Both the position numbers and the translations under genes were made by a program. The notes under the pieces are model-generated. The model was given only the letters and a program-made list of their open reading frames with translations, was not told where the DNA came from and searched no databases. Shown here piece by piece: positions 33,798 through 45,324 of a DNA stretch of 64,000 nt; the first letter of the stretch is position 1; each line of letters starts with the position of its first letter. Where the stretch lies: the NCBI GenBank assembly GCA_905221605.1, contig CAJNDS010000179.1, forward strand, positions 48,501 through 112,500, written 5' to 3'. The DNA comes from Symbiodinium natans. Taxonomy: Eukaryota > Sar > Dinophyceae > Suessiales > Symbiodiniaceae.

Positions 33798-33986
33798 TTC
33801 GCTGTGCTGTGAACGTTTTACGGTCACCCACCATGTAGCCTTGACAAGTTCAGCGACCGCTCTCTCCGCAGCTTCCGCGGGCTTAGAGCTTGACGAGGAT
33901 GATTCGCAGACTTGACCAGGCCTGGCTGTGGCATAGGATAGGGCGCGCAACTGCTGTTTTCACATCACATCGCGCCACAGGTGCCA

Positions 33987-36900
33987 ATGGTGCCCTGGAG
34001 TGCGCTGCTGCTTTGGCTGCCCCTCGCAGCAAGTGAGCCGTGGACAGAGGACGGGACATGTCGAAACATCTCTTGGAATCTTGGTGGACGTTCTGCACGA
34101 TAGAAAATTAGAGACATCTCGTGAGCCACTGTGAGGATAACGCAGCGTGGAACATCAATTTCCAAACAAGCCATGAACCGCTGAACTACTGGGGACAGTG
34201 GCAGAATCACACGTATTTTCCATCTCCGCCGGACTGGCGCAGCCTCGTCATTTACCAGTGGCTCCGCTTAAATAAACTTTCGCTCCTGAGATGCTGCTGT
34301 CCTGCACAGCGAACCTTGTGATGGCTGAAGGTTACTCACGGACCGCTTCGCAGATGGTGACCCGCATAACAACGAGCTCCATGCGGGAGGGTTTGACGTT
34401 CGAGACACATGGCATGGCAATAGTCCGCGACTGTTTGTCTTGTTCGTTCCAAGACAACCTGGACACCTCTGGCACAACTATCCAAGGACATGACGTTTCG
34501 ACACGGTGGTGATTTTGCAGGATTAACAAAGAAACTGAACTATATCAAAGGCCTTGGATGCAACGCAATTTGGATCTCACCTGTATTCCAGATGCTTGGC
34601 AGCCTCAATTCATCAAGCAAACTGTTGCGTCCTTCCATTCACAGCTGGTCCACGTCTGAGTGCACAGGAATGGCTACAACTTCTACCATCAGTACGCGCA
34701 GCTCGATTTCACAGTTCTGGACCGTCGATTGGGTACAGTTGAGGAGCTCCGCACCCTAGTCCATGAAGCGCACGCCCTGGACATGTACGTCGTCATCGAC
34801 GTTGCTCCTCGGCACAACTTGGCACAACCTCAGTCCCCTTATTTACTCGATGGAGGGTAATCACGACACACTCGTTTGACTGCATCATGTTGTGCCCGAG
34901 GTGATGAACCACATGGTGACTTGCATGGATGCTAGTGTCTGGTCGTGTTGCCCCATGTGTCTGGCGCACTTGTGACTGATGCATGTTTGCGTTGGGCAAT
35001 CCAACAGTCGTGTGGATGTCTCAGGGATGCATCACAAGGGTTCCTTTGGCACTTTGGCATCTTTTGCTGTGGCACAATGGTGAGGATTGCCCGTACGTAA
35101 AGATTGTGGGATCGCGTTGTGGTCTGGCAGCTCGGGATTTGTGGCCAAAGTCCGTATCTGCGGGGCGGGGTTGCAAGGTGTGGGAAAAGGCTTTGGCTTC
35201 ACAGTCTTCGGTGGACCCGGGCCTTTCCAGAGTTTTTGCTGAATGTTGGACCAAATTGCCAGAAAGCATGTTTGCTGAATGTCACTGGAAGACTTGCTTG
35301 TTCCTGTCAACCCATGCTCGTCGACTCCATTGACCCGCCGCACTCATTTTTGGAGTGTGTGCTGCGTACTCATGCATCAGCTCAGGCGAACGAGTACTAC
35401 TTCGAGGGCCATGCAAAGAGCCAGGCCACGTGGCGATTCCACGAGGATGGTGGAAAGCGCGAGTACAAACTGAAACCGCGAGCAACCCAGGCCCTGCTCA
35501 TGCCCTGCTCATGCCCTGCTCGTGCCCTGCGCTTCATGTTAGATGTATTTAGACGTGTTGGAATGGGGGATCAATTACGGAGCAGTGACCAGCTTGACAA
35601 AGCTACAGGCGTCCCATTTTTGGGGCTTCGCTTGGTGTGACGGCGATGCCCTTTGGCAAGCCTTTGGCAATGAACCGACGGGCATCCTTCAAACGCTGGA
35701 TACTTGTGAAGATAAATGCCAGTCCGATCCTGATTGCTTCTATTTCCTCTACAAGAATGACCCGGGCTCGTTGAGCACATACCACTGTGCAGGCTTCAGG
35801 ACTTGTAGCTCTCCCACCCCGTACACTGATGGTCAGGCACACATCTACACAAAGTGGGTTTGGCCCGTGAAGGCCGTGCAAGAAGCAGCGGATGTTTGGT
35901 GTGGTGGCGGTGGATTATGGCAAGAATACGGAGCTGAGGCATCGGGGCTGCTTGCTAGCCAGGATGCTTGTGAAGCTGCGTGTGCCTCTGACTCATCTTG
36001 CCAGTTCTACCTTTGGAAGGACGACCCTGCTGCAAACACGCGCTTCCACTGCGCTGGCTTTGCAACCTGTGCCGAGGCTGATCAAACTCCATTCGGGGAC
36101 GGTGATGCTTCCAGGATTTTTCGAAAGAGGACCAAAGCGGAGAGGGACAAGGACGGCTTGTACCACACCCCTGCAGGACGGCAACCTTATGCCGACTTCT
36201 GGTACAGCAACTCGTGGGTCTCAGATGCACAGTACAACGGGACCTTGTATGGCCAGTGGGGCGAAAGTGCAACAGACACGGGCTTTGGCACGTACATTGA
36301 TTCAGATTTTCACCACAATGGGGACCTGATTGACTACCACGACCCTTGGGAGATCAACCTTGGGAAAATCTACGGAGTGATGGACGATTTGCGCCTTGAG
36401 CAGGACCATGTCCAGCAGAAGTACATAGCCATGACCAAAGCATTAATTGAGACCGTTGATGTAGATGGCTACCGTGTGGACACCCCAATGCAGGTGCCAT
36501 TGAACTTCTACAAAGTCTGGGCACCAGCCATGAGAGCTCATGCCAAGAAGCTGGGCAAAGAACGTTTTGGGATCTTCGGAGAGTTTTTTGTTAGCCCAGA
36601 GCGCTATGCGACGATGACTGGTCGGGGTCGAGACAACACCATGTACAACCAGGACCGGTTCATCGACGACATTGCTACCCTGAAAGGTGGCATTGTCTAT
36701 CCATATTATTGGTATATTTTTACTGCGATGGTGTACCAGCGCCCCGAGTATGCGGATGGTCTTCCATTAGCATACGCTGAGGAGAACAAGATGATTGACA
36801 CGTATGACCCAACCACAGACCGTCACGAGTACGCGATGTGGACGTTCTGCAACAATCATGACAACTGGCGACTGCAAAGTATGACAGGCAAACAGCACTT

Positions 36901-38647
36901 CACCATGTGCCTTGCAGTCATTACCTTCTGGCCGGGAGTTCCTCTTCACTATGCAGGCGACGAGCAGGACTTCGACACTCCGGGCAGTGCTCTCGATGGC
37001 TGGGCGCGAGAAGAACTCAGCACATCCCTGGCGTGGCGAGCAGTTCGTACACAGGAGGAGGGAAACCCAGCAGACAAAGATAACTTCGACATGACCAGCC
37101 AAACATACTTGTACATTAGCCGGCTCAATGCTCTGCGACGTGCTTACTTCGGAAGCTTTGGAGCAGACGAGTGTGACCAAGTCCAATTCCCTTCATTTGC
37201 GACCCCAGATGTGCTTGTCTTCGTGCGTGGCTGCAATGCCTCAAAGAAAGTTCTTGTTTTTGCAAGTTTTCACACCACAGAGAACAGATCCGCATCCATT
37301 GATGCGCTTCCATGGACGACGGGGACGCGATTGGTTGACTGCCTTGTAAGCCAAAATCCAACAGAAGTAACTGTTTCTTCAGGAAACGTCGCTGTCTCAC
37401 TGGGCCCTTTGCAAGCCCTGGCATTCGTCGAGGACGTGGCCACAGTTCCTCCTTCAATCATTGATGTCTCGCCAAGGCATGGCTCCACAGTTTCCACAGT
37501 GGCACTAAATGGCAACCTGACAATCAGCCTGCGCTTCGATCGCAGCATTGACTCGTCAATGGCCTCCAACATTCGATTCGACAACATAACCGGAGGCTTT
37601 GAGTGCGAGGGGGATATGTGCATGCGAGAAGTTCCCATGGCATCGCTGTCAGATGGCTATCATACTCTTGAGGTCCCAGCAGGGGCAGCAACTGCAGATG
37701 GAATGCAGTTCCATGCCAGCTTCGAATCGTTTTTCTTGTTGGACAGGCAGAAGGGTGCTGTGGCAAACCCGATCCATGAGCAGCCTGGACTCATCTGCAA
37801 CTTTGGAAAGCAGCTCTGCCACAATGCAGTTGGGGCAACTTGGTTTCGGGCTCAGAATGTCGGCGGGAATTGGTCGGAATGGGGACCATACGCTTCAATT
37901 ACCGATTGGGAGGCTCAGCTGAACGTTCCAGTTCTTGTTCAGTATTATTCCCAATTGAGTGCCAGCTTCATTGTGGGCGACTGCCTTGCCCAGTCTGGCA
38001 GGCGTTGCCATGTGAGCTGGCATGAGCGAATGTTCCTGCGGGGTGGCTTGAACGACTGGGGGAACTCGGACGAAGGCCGCATGATGTTGATAAGTTCCTA
38101 TACGTGGGCATCCAACATCACTCTGAGCAAGTTTGTTCGCGCACGGTTCACTCCCACGAATGATTGGTCGAAATCTTATGGATCTCATCCCGTGCGTGAG
38201 CTGCTGTACAATGTCCCGACCTTCGATCCGCGCCACAGGACCTTCGACATCGTGCCAACAAAATCCGGTTCTGAACCGTGCCGAGAATGGATGGTGAATC
38301 GTAGTTTGTGGTCAGAACACGAAACTATGGCGTCGGGTGCGGAGTTTGCGATCGACTTATGGCTCAGTCCCCTGTGCACAGCAGCGCCCCCGCAATGTGA
38401 GCCAGAACCCCATGCCCAGTGGCAGTGCCACTCGTATGAGGCTGGCCAGGATGGCGCCTGGTGCGCTTCAGTTGGGACGGAGGGCTGCTTTGAGTACAGC
38501 ACGAATGACCAAAGCGACGAGATGAGCTCGTGCAGTCCATGCTACTGCTGCAAAAAGAAAGTGTCTGTTGTGCAGTCAGCATCAGAAACTTGGCTGCAGC
38601 CTGCGTCTTTGTCTGTGCAGTTGGCTTTCATACGCGTTACCGCGTGA
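33987..38647 (+). CDS. Secreted GH13 alpha-amylase-like enzyme, glucan-synthase (Ags1) type, with apple-like insert
   Basis: Eight exons can be joined in frame: 33987-34049, 34136-34257, 34331-34403, 34487-34590, 34668-34803, 34901-34915, 35386-35481 and 35609-38647. They give 1,215 residues. Introns open with GA, GT, GA, GA, GC, GT and GC; every acceptor is AG|G. The protein starts with a signal peptide (MVPWSALLLWLPLAAS). The next part (AAWNIN, YWGQW, HTYFPSPPDW, TDRFADGDP, RHGGDFAGL) matches the N-terminal amylase domain of fungal alpha-1,3-glucan synthases. GH13 motifs are intact: DVVMNH (165-170), nucleophile Asp494 in GYRVD, acid/base Glu528 in FGEFF, and Asp621 in NNHD. Residues ~204-376, at the start of the last exon, hold two six-Cys apple/PAN-like repeats (WC...CAGF.TC) interrupting the GH13 fold. 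A beta-sandwich-like region and a Cys-rich tail (CYCCKKK) follow. No glycosyltransferase (synthase) domain is present, so alpha-glucan hydrolysis or transglycosylation outside the cell is the likely role. Confidence 0.9.
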
Positions 38648-38769
38648 CAGATGTCTGTGTCATCCGGGTCAGTGTTTAAACAAAGGTTTTGGGCACATGG
38701 CTGCTGCTGTACAGTGTGTTTCGGGTGTGGGCCTTCTGGAGCAATTGTGTCGAGATATGCTGTTGCATG

Positions 38770-41700
38770 CTTTGTGCTTTGCCCAGTGCAGACCTGGCAG
38801 TCCTCCCTTCATCCTCGGTCTTAAATGCAAGGGGATTTGTTGTGTGCCTGGCATCGACGAGGAAGCTACTTGCTGCGTCAAGTTCAACGACCTCTTCCTC
38901 AACTACACTATAACCCCAGACCTTTCGCAATGTGCACTGGGTACGCCTGTTGAGCAGCCAGTGCTGGAAACATCTTTCGTCGTTGCTTTGCAGATCGACA
39001 ACTTGTCCAACTTTGAGTCTGAGTCCAACGATGTTCACAGGGACCTAATTGCTGCGACATACGGGAATGCTACGGCCAATGTCAGCATTGCTGCTTGATG
39101 CAAATTTCTCACGGGACGCGCACTCTTTTTTGAGTGGTACTGTGACGACTTGAAAACTGGTTCTGTCCTTGAAGACAAGGCAGAAGTCGCCTATGTCATC
39201 ACTGCAGACTTCGGCCTCCTCAACTGGACAGCTGGATGGGAGGCATTGTTGCTGCATTTGTTGAAACATGTTGGGACTGCAACGCGCAGTCATAGCATCG
39301 TCTTGCCTGAAAGGTGGCTGCCATCAAGATTTGTGACATCTTGACCATCCGAAATTCAACTTGCTCATTCTCAGGCCGTCACGCGATTTCTGAGCCGTTC
39401 ATCAGTCATGAACTGCTGGCCTGCCAGGTGGTGGTGAAGCTATCCGCGCAGAGGTTCAATGTCTGCACATGTCTGCAATGGCGTTTCTGCAATGACCATA
39501 TGCCGGTCCATATGCCAGTCACTGCTAGTCTGAAGCTGAAGCAGCATGTGGCTTTGCAACGCAGGTTCGCACAGCTGACGTGGAAGTTGCCGGCAGCTTG
39601 CATGTTCTTGCGAACGACACTGGCTACATACAGAGCTTGCTCAGCAACCATTCTCAAGCTAAAGGAAGCCTGGCTGCAGGCATGGCAGGAGCGTCTTAGT
39701 GTTCCCACAACGAACATTCGGCGAATTAAGCGCTTCGCGATGCTTGTCCGTTGTCGTAAGACCTTTAGCACATACATCCCTGAGCTCATGGATCCTGGGA
39801 AGCTTTGGAGGGCTCTGGAAGCCTTGGGAAAGCTGTCCACAAGATACCATAGTCCCATGACCTCCCAGTCTGCAGAACTTGCCCCGACAGCTCCACGCCT
39901 TTTGGATGGGGCTCTCGGCCCCTATGCAAGCGGGCCTGGTCCTGCATTCCAGGGCCCAGGTCCGAGGCAAATCTGGCTCTGAGATCCCGGTCTGCTAACA
40001 GGACGTGTTCACAACATTTCGCAACATCGCCCTGGTTATGTCTTGTCGGGTGCTGTACATCGTGAGCTGCGCTCGTCCTCGGTTAGGGGCTTCCCCTGGT
40101 CTGCCTGCTCCAGACGCAGGTTATGTCATGAAGGCATGGAAGCGGACGGTGTGCTGCGCAAGGGCCTGCTGAGGGCCCGTTCGCCTGACACTTCCTTCAG
40201 TCGTTTTGCTGTCATCGGCGGCGCTCGCCATGCACTGCGTCATGCTATGAATGCCGCGCCATGCCTAGTCCCGGGAACCCGTTTAGAGGCCTTGGCAGGC
40301 CTTAAGGCGCCTTGGCACGGGTTGAGGTGGGTCCTGGCTTGGCCGACCTTCTGGTGACCCCCTGGCGAAGGAGATCAGATCCGGTGTGCCTGAGTCCCCC
40401 GAGTCCCCTCATGACCCTCATGCTCCAACAGTTCAGTGCACTTGCAAGTATCCGGGGGGGCTTTTCGTTGGCTAAGGAGAGGCATCGCGCTTGCTCTCGC
40501 CTGCTGCGCTGGAACTGCGCCTCCTCACGCCCGCTAAGCTGGAACTGCAGATGTTGGCGAATGTAGCGGCGTTCGCCTCTGACTGGCAAGCAGCAGGTCT
40601 AGTGCCCAATGTCATCGACTTGATGCGGGAGTTTTCCAGAGGGTATGGTCGGACCATGGCGCTCGACGTCTTGCCATCGCCTTCAGCGGCTGCAGTGCCT
40701 GAGACAAGCACGAGTACTTCAGCTATCTCGACCACCTCGTCACCTACCACCAGCGCAGCTCCGACGGCTTCTTCAACAACCAGCATGGGCACCAGCTCGT
40801 CCTCGTCCCAAGACGGATGCGTTGAGTTGGTGGTGAAGAGTGCCGGCACATTGGACGGCAACCTCGCAGAGTTCTACATAGATGGCACGCAGGTAGCCCT
40901 CGCTTCGGGACGGGGCTTCAGCATTGTTGTGCTGGACGAAGATGGCCGAGTGTCCGAAACGCATGTTTTTGACACGGGCTATCAGGCAAGTGGTTCAGCT
41001 CCTTTGGCCTCGTTGCTGAACAGCCTCCCAGAGGGCGTGGGTGTCATGATTTCGGTGATGGATGACGCTTCAGACAATTTGACCCTTGCTGCCAAAGAAG
41101 CCATCAAGGGCCTCGGAGCATTGCAGATAGATGATCTTGCCTACAGAGGGTCGTACGCGTTGATTGGTGTCAAGGGCCGGTCGGCGGTGGCAGAGAAGCT
41201 TTCTGCATCTGGAGACGGCCCTGTGCAGCTCAGCGGCAGAAATGTATGGAAGGCTGAGTGCGCTGAAACCACGTCCTCGCTGTCTGCTGTGACTGTTGGC
41301 GATCCAATCTCTCTGCGTGTTCGCAGTGCTGGGGCTGCTGATGGGAACTTTGTTGAGTTCTATGTCAACGATGCTCTTATCGACTTGGCTCCGTTGGTTC
41401 CTGCCCGTGGGCTGACGGTAGTCTCCTTGCAGGACAACGGGCAGGCGCAGGAGAAGTTCGGCTTCGACACTGGCTACCAGGGTCTAGGCTCCGATCCGTT
41501 GGCAAAGTACTTGCAAGACCTACCCCAAGGCACGATGGTCATGGTGGCCTCTATGGATGATGCGACAGACAATCTTACTGAAGAGGCCAAAGTGGCCATC
41601 GAGAGCCTGGGCGCCACCGAAATCAGGAACCTGGCATACCGTGGCTCATATGCACTGATTGGTGTAAAGGGTGGTGCTGCAATGGCAGAAGGCCATTCCG

Positions 41701-42067
41701 TCCCTGGGAATGGCCCAGTCGACATTGTAAGCACCTGGATTCCAGGCTGCTTGACTTGCAAGCTTCTGAGGGCATGCTTGAGGGTTCAGGAACAAAGGTT
41801 CAGTACCGTGGCATAAAGAAGTGGCAGGTTTTTCGACCTCCAGTTGGCAAGACCAGTCGGGCCCGACGACCACAACGACTGACGGATCAGGCCCTGGGGC
41901 ATGCATTTCACATCAGACCTAGCATCACGTAGCCACTCCCAGGTGAAGGCTCTACCACGTCGAGCGCTTCAAGCGCTGCCTCGACGACTCAGTCCCTCAC
42001 AACTCTGGCCTCGGAGGTGGCGTGGCACAACGTGGCCCAAGTATTTGGTGACCACTGCAGTGCTTGA
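38770..42067 (+). CDS. Protein with two FAM3/ILEI lectin-like domains and mucin-like linkers
   Basis: The core exon, about 40500-41726, encodes a Ser/Thr-rich linker (STSTSAISTTSSPTTSAAPT) and two tandem ILEI/FAM3-type domains. Each has the family pattern: RGFSIVVLDEDG or RGLTVVSLQDNG, then FDTGYQ, a DDASDNLT / DDATDNLT acidic loop, and YRGSYALIGVKG. Downstream come a 34-base Thr-rich exon 41857-41890 and an exon 41943-42067 (STTSSASSAASTTQSLTTLA, stop TGA), joined by GT-AG and GC-AG introns. Upstream coding pieces on the same strand are 38770-39344 (Cys-rich, several N-glycosylation sites, interrupted by one in-frame TGA at 39096) and 39565-39696 (VAGSLHVLANDTGYIQSLLS). How these upstream pieces join is unresolved, and they could be the tail of the preceding GH13 gene. 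ILEI domains occur in secreted or Golgi proteins that bind carbohydrate or other ligands (FAM3, POMGNT1, CEMIP). A secreted glycan-binding protein is my inference. Confidence 0.75.
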
Positions 42068-42914
42068 TGCAATGCCGAGGTCCCTTCATCGACTCCAAAG
42101 AGTTGGGAACTTTGGATTGCAAATTATTTGTCCTGATACCACCAGGACGTGCAAAGTGATCAAAGTGACGACTTCTATCGAGTGCTGTGAAGGAATTCAT
42201 GGATGCTTGCGGCCGAACTCAGTGGCAATCAATTGTGGCTTTACTCGTGGTCTGCACCTTGGCCTTCCAGCCAGCCAGCCTCAGTATCCTGCATCCTGCA
42301 GTTGCAGGGGTTCCACATAGCCTGGTTGTGCGCTTTGTGTTTCTTTCATTTGCTTTCCCGACGGGTCGTCTGTGTCGCCTGCATTAGCAGACGGCGACCC
42401 TCGTTTTCGCCAAAGCATCTGTGGAGTTGGTGTGGTTTATCTCGTCGTCATCAGAAACAGTTCTTTTGGCATCACTTGTGCCGCATCATTGCGTTTTGCT
42501 TACTCGACCTGTTCGAACGTGTGTTGCCTTTTCACAGACGCTTTGCATCGCTTTGCCCAACTCGTGCCTTGGCAGCCTTTCAGCCATGGCACAAGCGTTT
42601 CGTCATATGCAACTGCCGCTGCCACTGCCACATCACGCTGCAGTTTATCCACGTTCCGCGGCAGTTGTCAGAGAATGTCAGAGTCAAAGTTGTGCACCTT
42701 GAAGCATACTGACCTCGTCCAATCTCCAAGAATGTGCTGGATTTCGATCGCGGCAGCTACGGGATTGATTTTAGATGCTAAGGGCAAGAACGGTGTATGT
42801 TGAGGTCACGGCCACAGATGCTCATGATAAGCTGGCGCAGGTTTCCTTGTCAACCTGCCAGACGCTTGCAGCTGCACAACCTTGTCATAAGTGTCCATGT
42901 GCGTGCGCGCACGC

Positions 42915-42917
<3 letters not shown>
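42068..42917. other. No supported gene
   Basis: Follows the ILEI gene. Overlapping frames around 42200-42800 on + are rich in Cys, Ser and His and look like translated non-coding DNA. Confidence 0.4.

Positions 42918-42962
<45 letters not shown>
42917..42962. repeat. (TG)n microsatellite
   Basis: About 23 uninterrupted TG units, followed by a looser TTTTGTG/CTGTCTGT tail to about 43015. It explains the Cys-Val and Thr-His runs in the overlapping frames. Confidence 0.95.
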
Positions 42963-42966
<4 letters not shown>

Positions 42967-43027
42967 GTGTTTTGTGAGTGTGTGTGCCTGTCTGTTTGTC
43001 TCTCTGTCTGTCTTCTGGTTCTTGCAG

Positions 43028-43339
43028 ATGGCTCTCCTCGCAGTGATGCTGCTAAGTAGAGCTGTGGCACAGATGAACATGAACGCAAGGCATGCTTACT
43101 GCTTGACGGCACTGGGTAACCCAATGCCTGGCACAATTTTGTTCCAGTACCTCTCTGTGACACAGGCAGGCAGTGTCTTAATTGAGCGGGTGTGGAAAGC
43201 ACTCACGGAGGAAGAACTTCTTTCCTGGCTGTACGGTCCAGTGCGCAGGCTTTGCAGACGAGATGCTGAGCCAGACGGAGAGCATACGATGCAAGAGGCA
43301 GCGCCTCCACTTTCTAGGTTTCGTGTAGCAGGGAGCTAA
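43028..43339 (+). CDS. Candidate small secreted protein
   Basis: A 103-codon frame from an ATG directly after CTTGCAG. The N-terminus MALLAVMLLSRAVAQ looks like a signal peptide. The rest (LGNPMPGTILFQYLSV, then LTEEELLSWLYGPVRRLCRR) has no family I know. It could instead be a spliced internal exon, since the bases before ATG form a good acceptor after a TG/pyrimidine tract. Weak evidence. Confidence 0.3.
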   Translation: MALLAVMLLSRAVAQMNMNARHAYCLTALGNPMPGTILFQYLSVTQAGSVLIERVWKALTEEELLSWLYGPVRRLCRRDAEPDGEHTMQEAAPPLSRFRVAGS

Positions 43340-45324
43340 CTCTGGAATTCCAGAAGTCGCTCTCAATGCCATACCCTGCGCCTGGCAAGCTAGTCGTTTT
43401 CGCACTCATGGGTGCCGGTCCGGCGTGGAGGTGTACAGGCGGGCAGGTTGGTAGTCGTGACGAGCCTTGCAAACGAGCTACAAATGCTTTGCAGGGTACC
43501 GGCCTGCGCGCAAGACCCGTCCTCATATAGCCATGCGCGAGTCGAAACAAGCGTAGAGAAATCAGACGCCTAGAGTTCTCATCATGGCCACGGTGTGCCC
43601 TCATTTGCCCACATTGCCCATGACTGCAGCCCAGGCGTGACAGACATTGACAGACCCTATGGCTGATGAGACTGTCCTTCGCCGACCCGGTCTGAACGGT
43701 GATTCATGAAGGGTGGTTTCTTGCAATCTTGTACTTGGTCTTTCAAAGCGGATGGTTTCTGGTGTGACTTTGCAAATCTTTGCAAGAAGTGGCCGATGAC
43801 AGTTGCAAGCGGCATGAACGGGACCGGTGCATTTATTGCTGCAATTGCATGTCCAGACCGAAATGCCTGCAAGCGGAGAACTTATGCATCCTTTATTGCC
43901 TTCCTTGCTCTGGAAAAGAGCATCTTAGTTGTGCTGCCACACCACACTCAGTGACATCTTTGCCACATGACGTGTGCGGCGTGGATGCTGCCTTGTGGAA
44001 AAAGCCCCTGCCACAGCCTGCTCTCAATAATTTGCATGTCTGATGACGCTGCATGAACATCTGAACATCTTTGTGCAGTCGGAAATTGGCATTCAACCCA
44101 GAGACGCCAGAGCCTGTGTGGGTCTAGTTTGTGAGTTGTGCGTGACTGCAAAATGCTTGCAACACGCTGGGGGGAGGGCAGCTGACTGTGCCTGAGGCTG
44201 GGATTGTGAGTTATTGCGAGTCCCCACATGGGACTTTGCAGGCTGAGCCGCGCAAGTTTCCTGTTGAGTGCGCTCACGCCTCGTTTCGATTTCGACGATG
44301 CGTAGACAACGCAGAAGATGTGGTCCTGCAATTCGTCAAGCTTCTAGTTTTGCGGCTTCTGAGTTACTATCAATTAGTGACGACAAGCCTGCGCTCGCAC
44401 AACTCCAAAAGGATTGAGGGTCTGGGCTGTAAGTGTAGCCTTGTGAAAAACATTCACGATCTTGTAGCGTCCCGAGCAGAACCGTATGAGTCGTGTAGCT
44501 GCGAGCGTTCGGAGCATGCTGACTGGACCAGTTTGCTTGCCGCAGGTGCGTGGTTCAAGCTGGCAGGACTTCAAACAAGCCCCCCACCGTAAACCACAAA
44601 AAGCAATACCCATTTGACATGTTGACAGCTTTCAAAACTCACACGTGGCTTTCAGCTGGAATTTGCCGTCCCCTGCGGTCAGAGGTCTGACGAGGTGGAC
44701 GGGAAATCATGTAGCCCTGGGTGCTGGCCCTTTAGAAGGTGGACTCCTCCTGCTGTGCTGAGAGACCGGGGGGGCATCGGGCTAGTGGCTTTGAGGTTTA
44801 AGGGCTTCTGGGCCTATGGAGCTTACGAACGATGGCGAGCTTTGTTTGGGCTTAAGCAAACCTTCAAGGTGGGCTGTTGCTGCCGCCTTGCTGAGGGGTT
44901 TGGGTTCGCCGCGTGCCCACACAATTACTGTTCAAGGCACGCCTTGGTTCAAGTTGACCCAGGTCAGGTAGATCGTTGCATGCCGTATCGCTTCTTCCCA
45001 CCTCTACTTCCAGCCAGATCTGTCCTGCTCCTCTACTCTGTGTAGACATAAGCCGACACTGTTTCATTGTCGTCATTAGCTGCATGGTTGAATTTCGAAC
45101 GCGCACACCTCATGGCCAGCTATGGCTTTTCAACCTCATCGCTGGCAAGTGATGGGCTGCCGAGGAGCTTCATCTCCGGACTGCCATCTCGAGGACATTC
45201 TGCGGCATGCAGCAGAAAATAAGCAAAGCAAAGCCTTGTCCAGAGCAGGCTAGACTCAGTCCCATCCCGGAGTCTTTTCTAAACCAGCGCGTTCAATCCA
45301 TCCCCTCAATCCCGAACCTTGGGT
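43340..45324. other. No supported gene
   Basis: Frames at 43706-43954 (+) and 44188-44592 (+) contain protein-like runs (FWCDFANLCKKWP; AEDVVLQFVKLLVLRLL) but lack partner exons or domains. They could be decayed repeats or exons. Confidence 0.35.

Noticed and set aside
33208-33915. 235-codon frame with Ser-Gln-Cys-Leu-Ser-Val repeats
   Set aside because: The repeats come from the 17-18 bp minisatellite; the remainder has no coding character and precedes the GH13 start exon.
34404-34486. Reading through as coding in the GH13 gene (WHGNSPRLFVLFVPRQPG)
   Set aside because: It ends at a stop and spoils the spacing; treating 34404-34486 as a GA-AG intron gives DVRDMTFRHGGD, the same length as fungal homologues.
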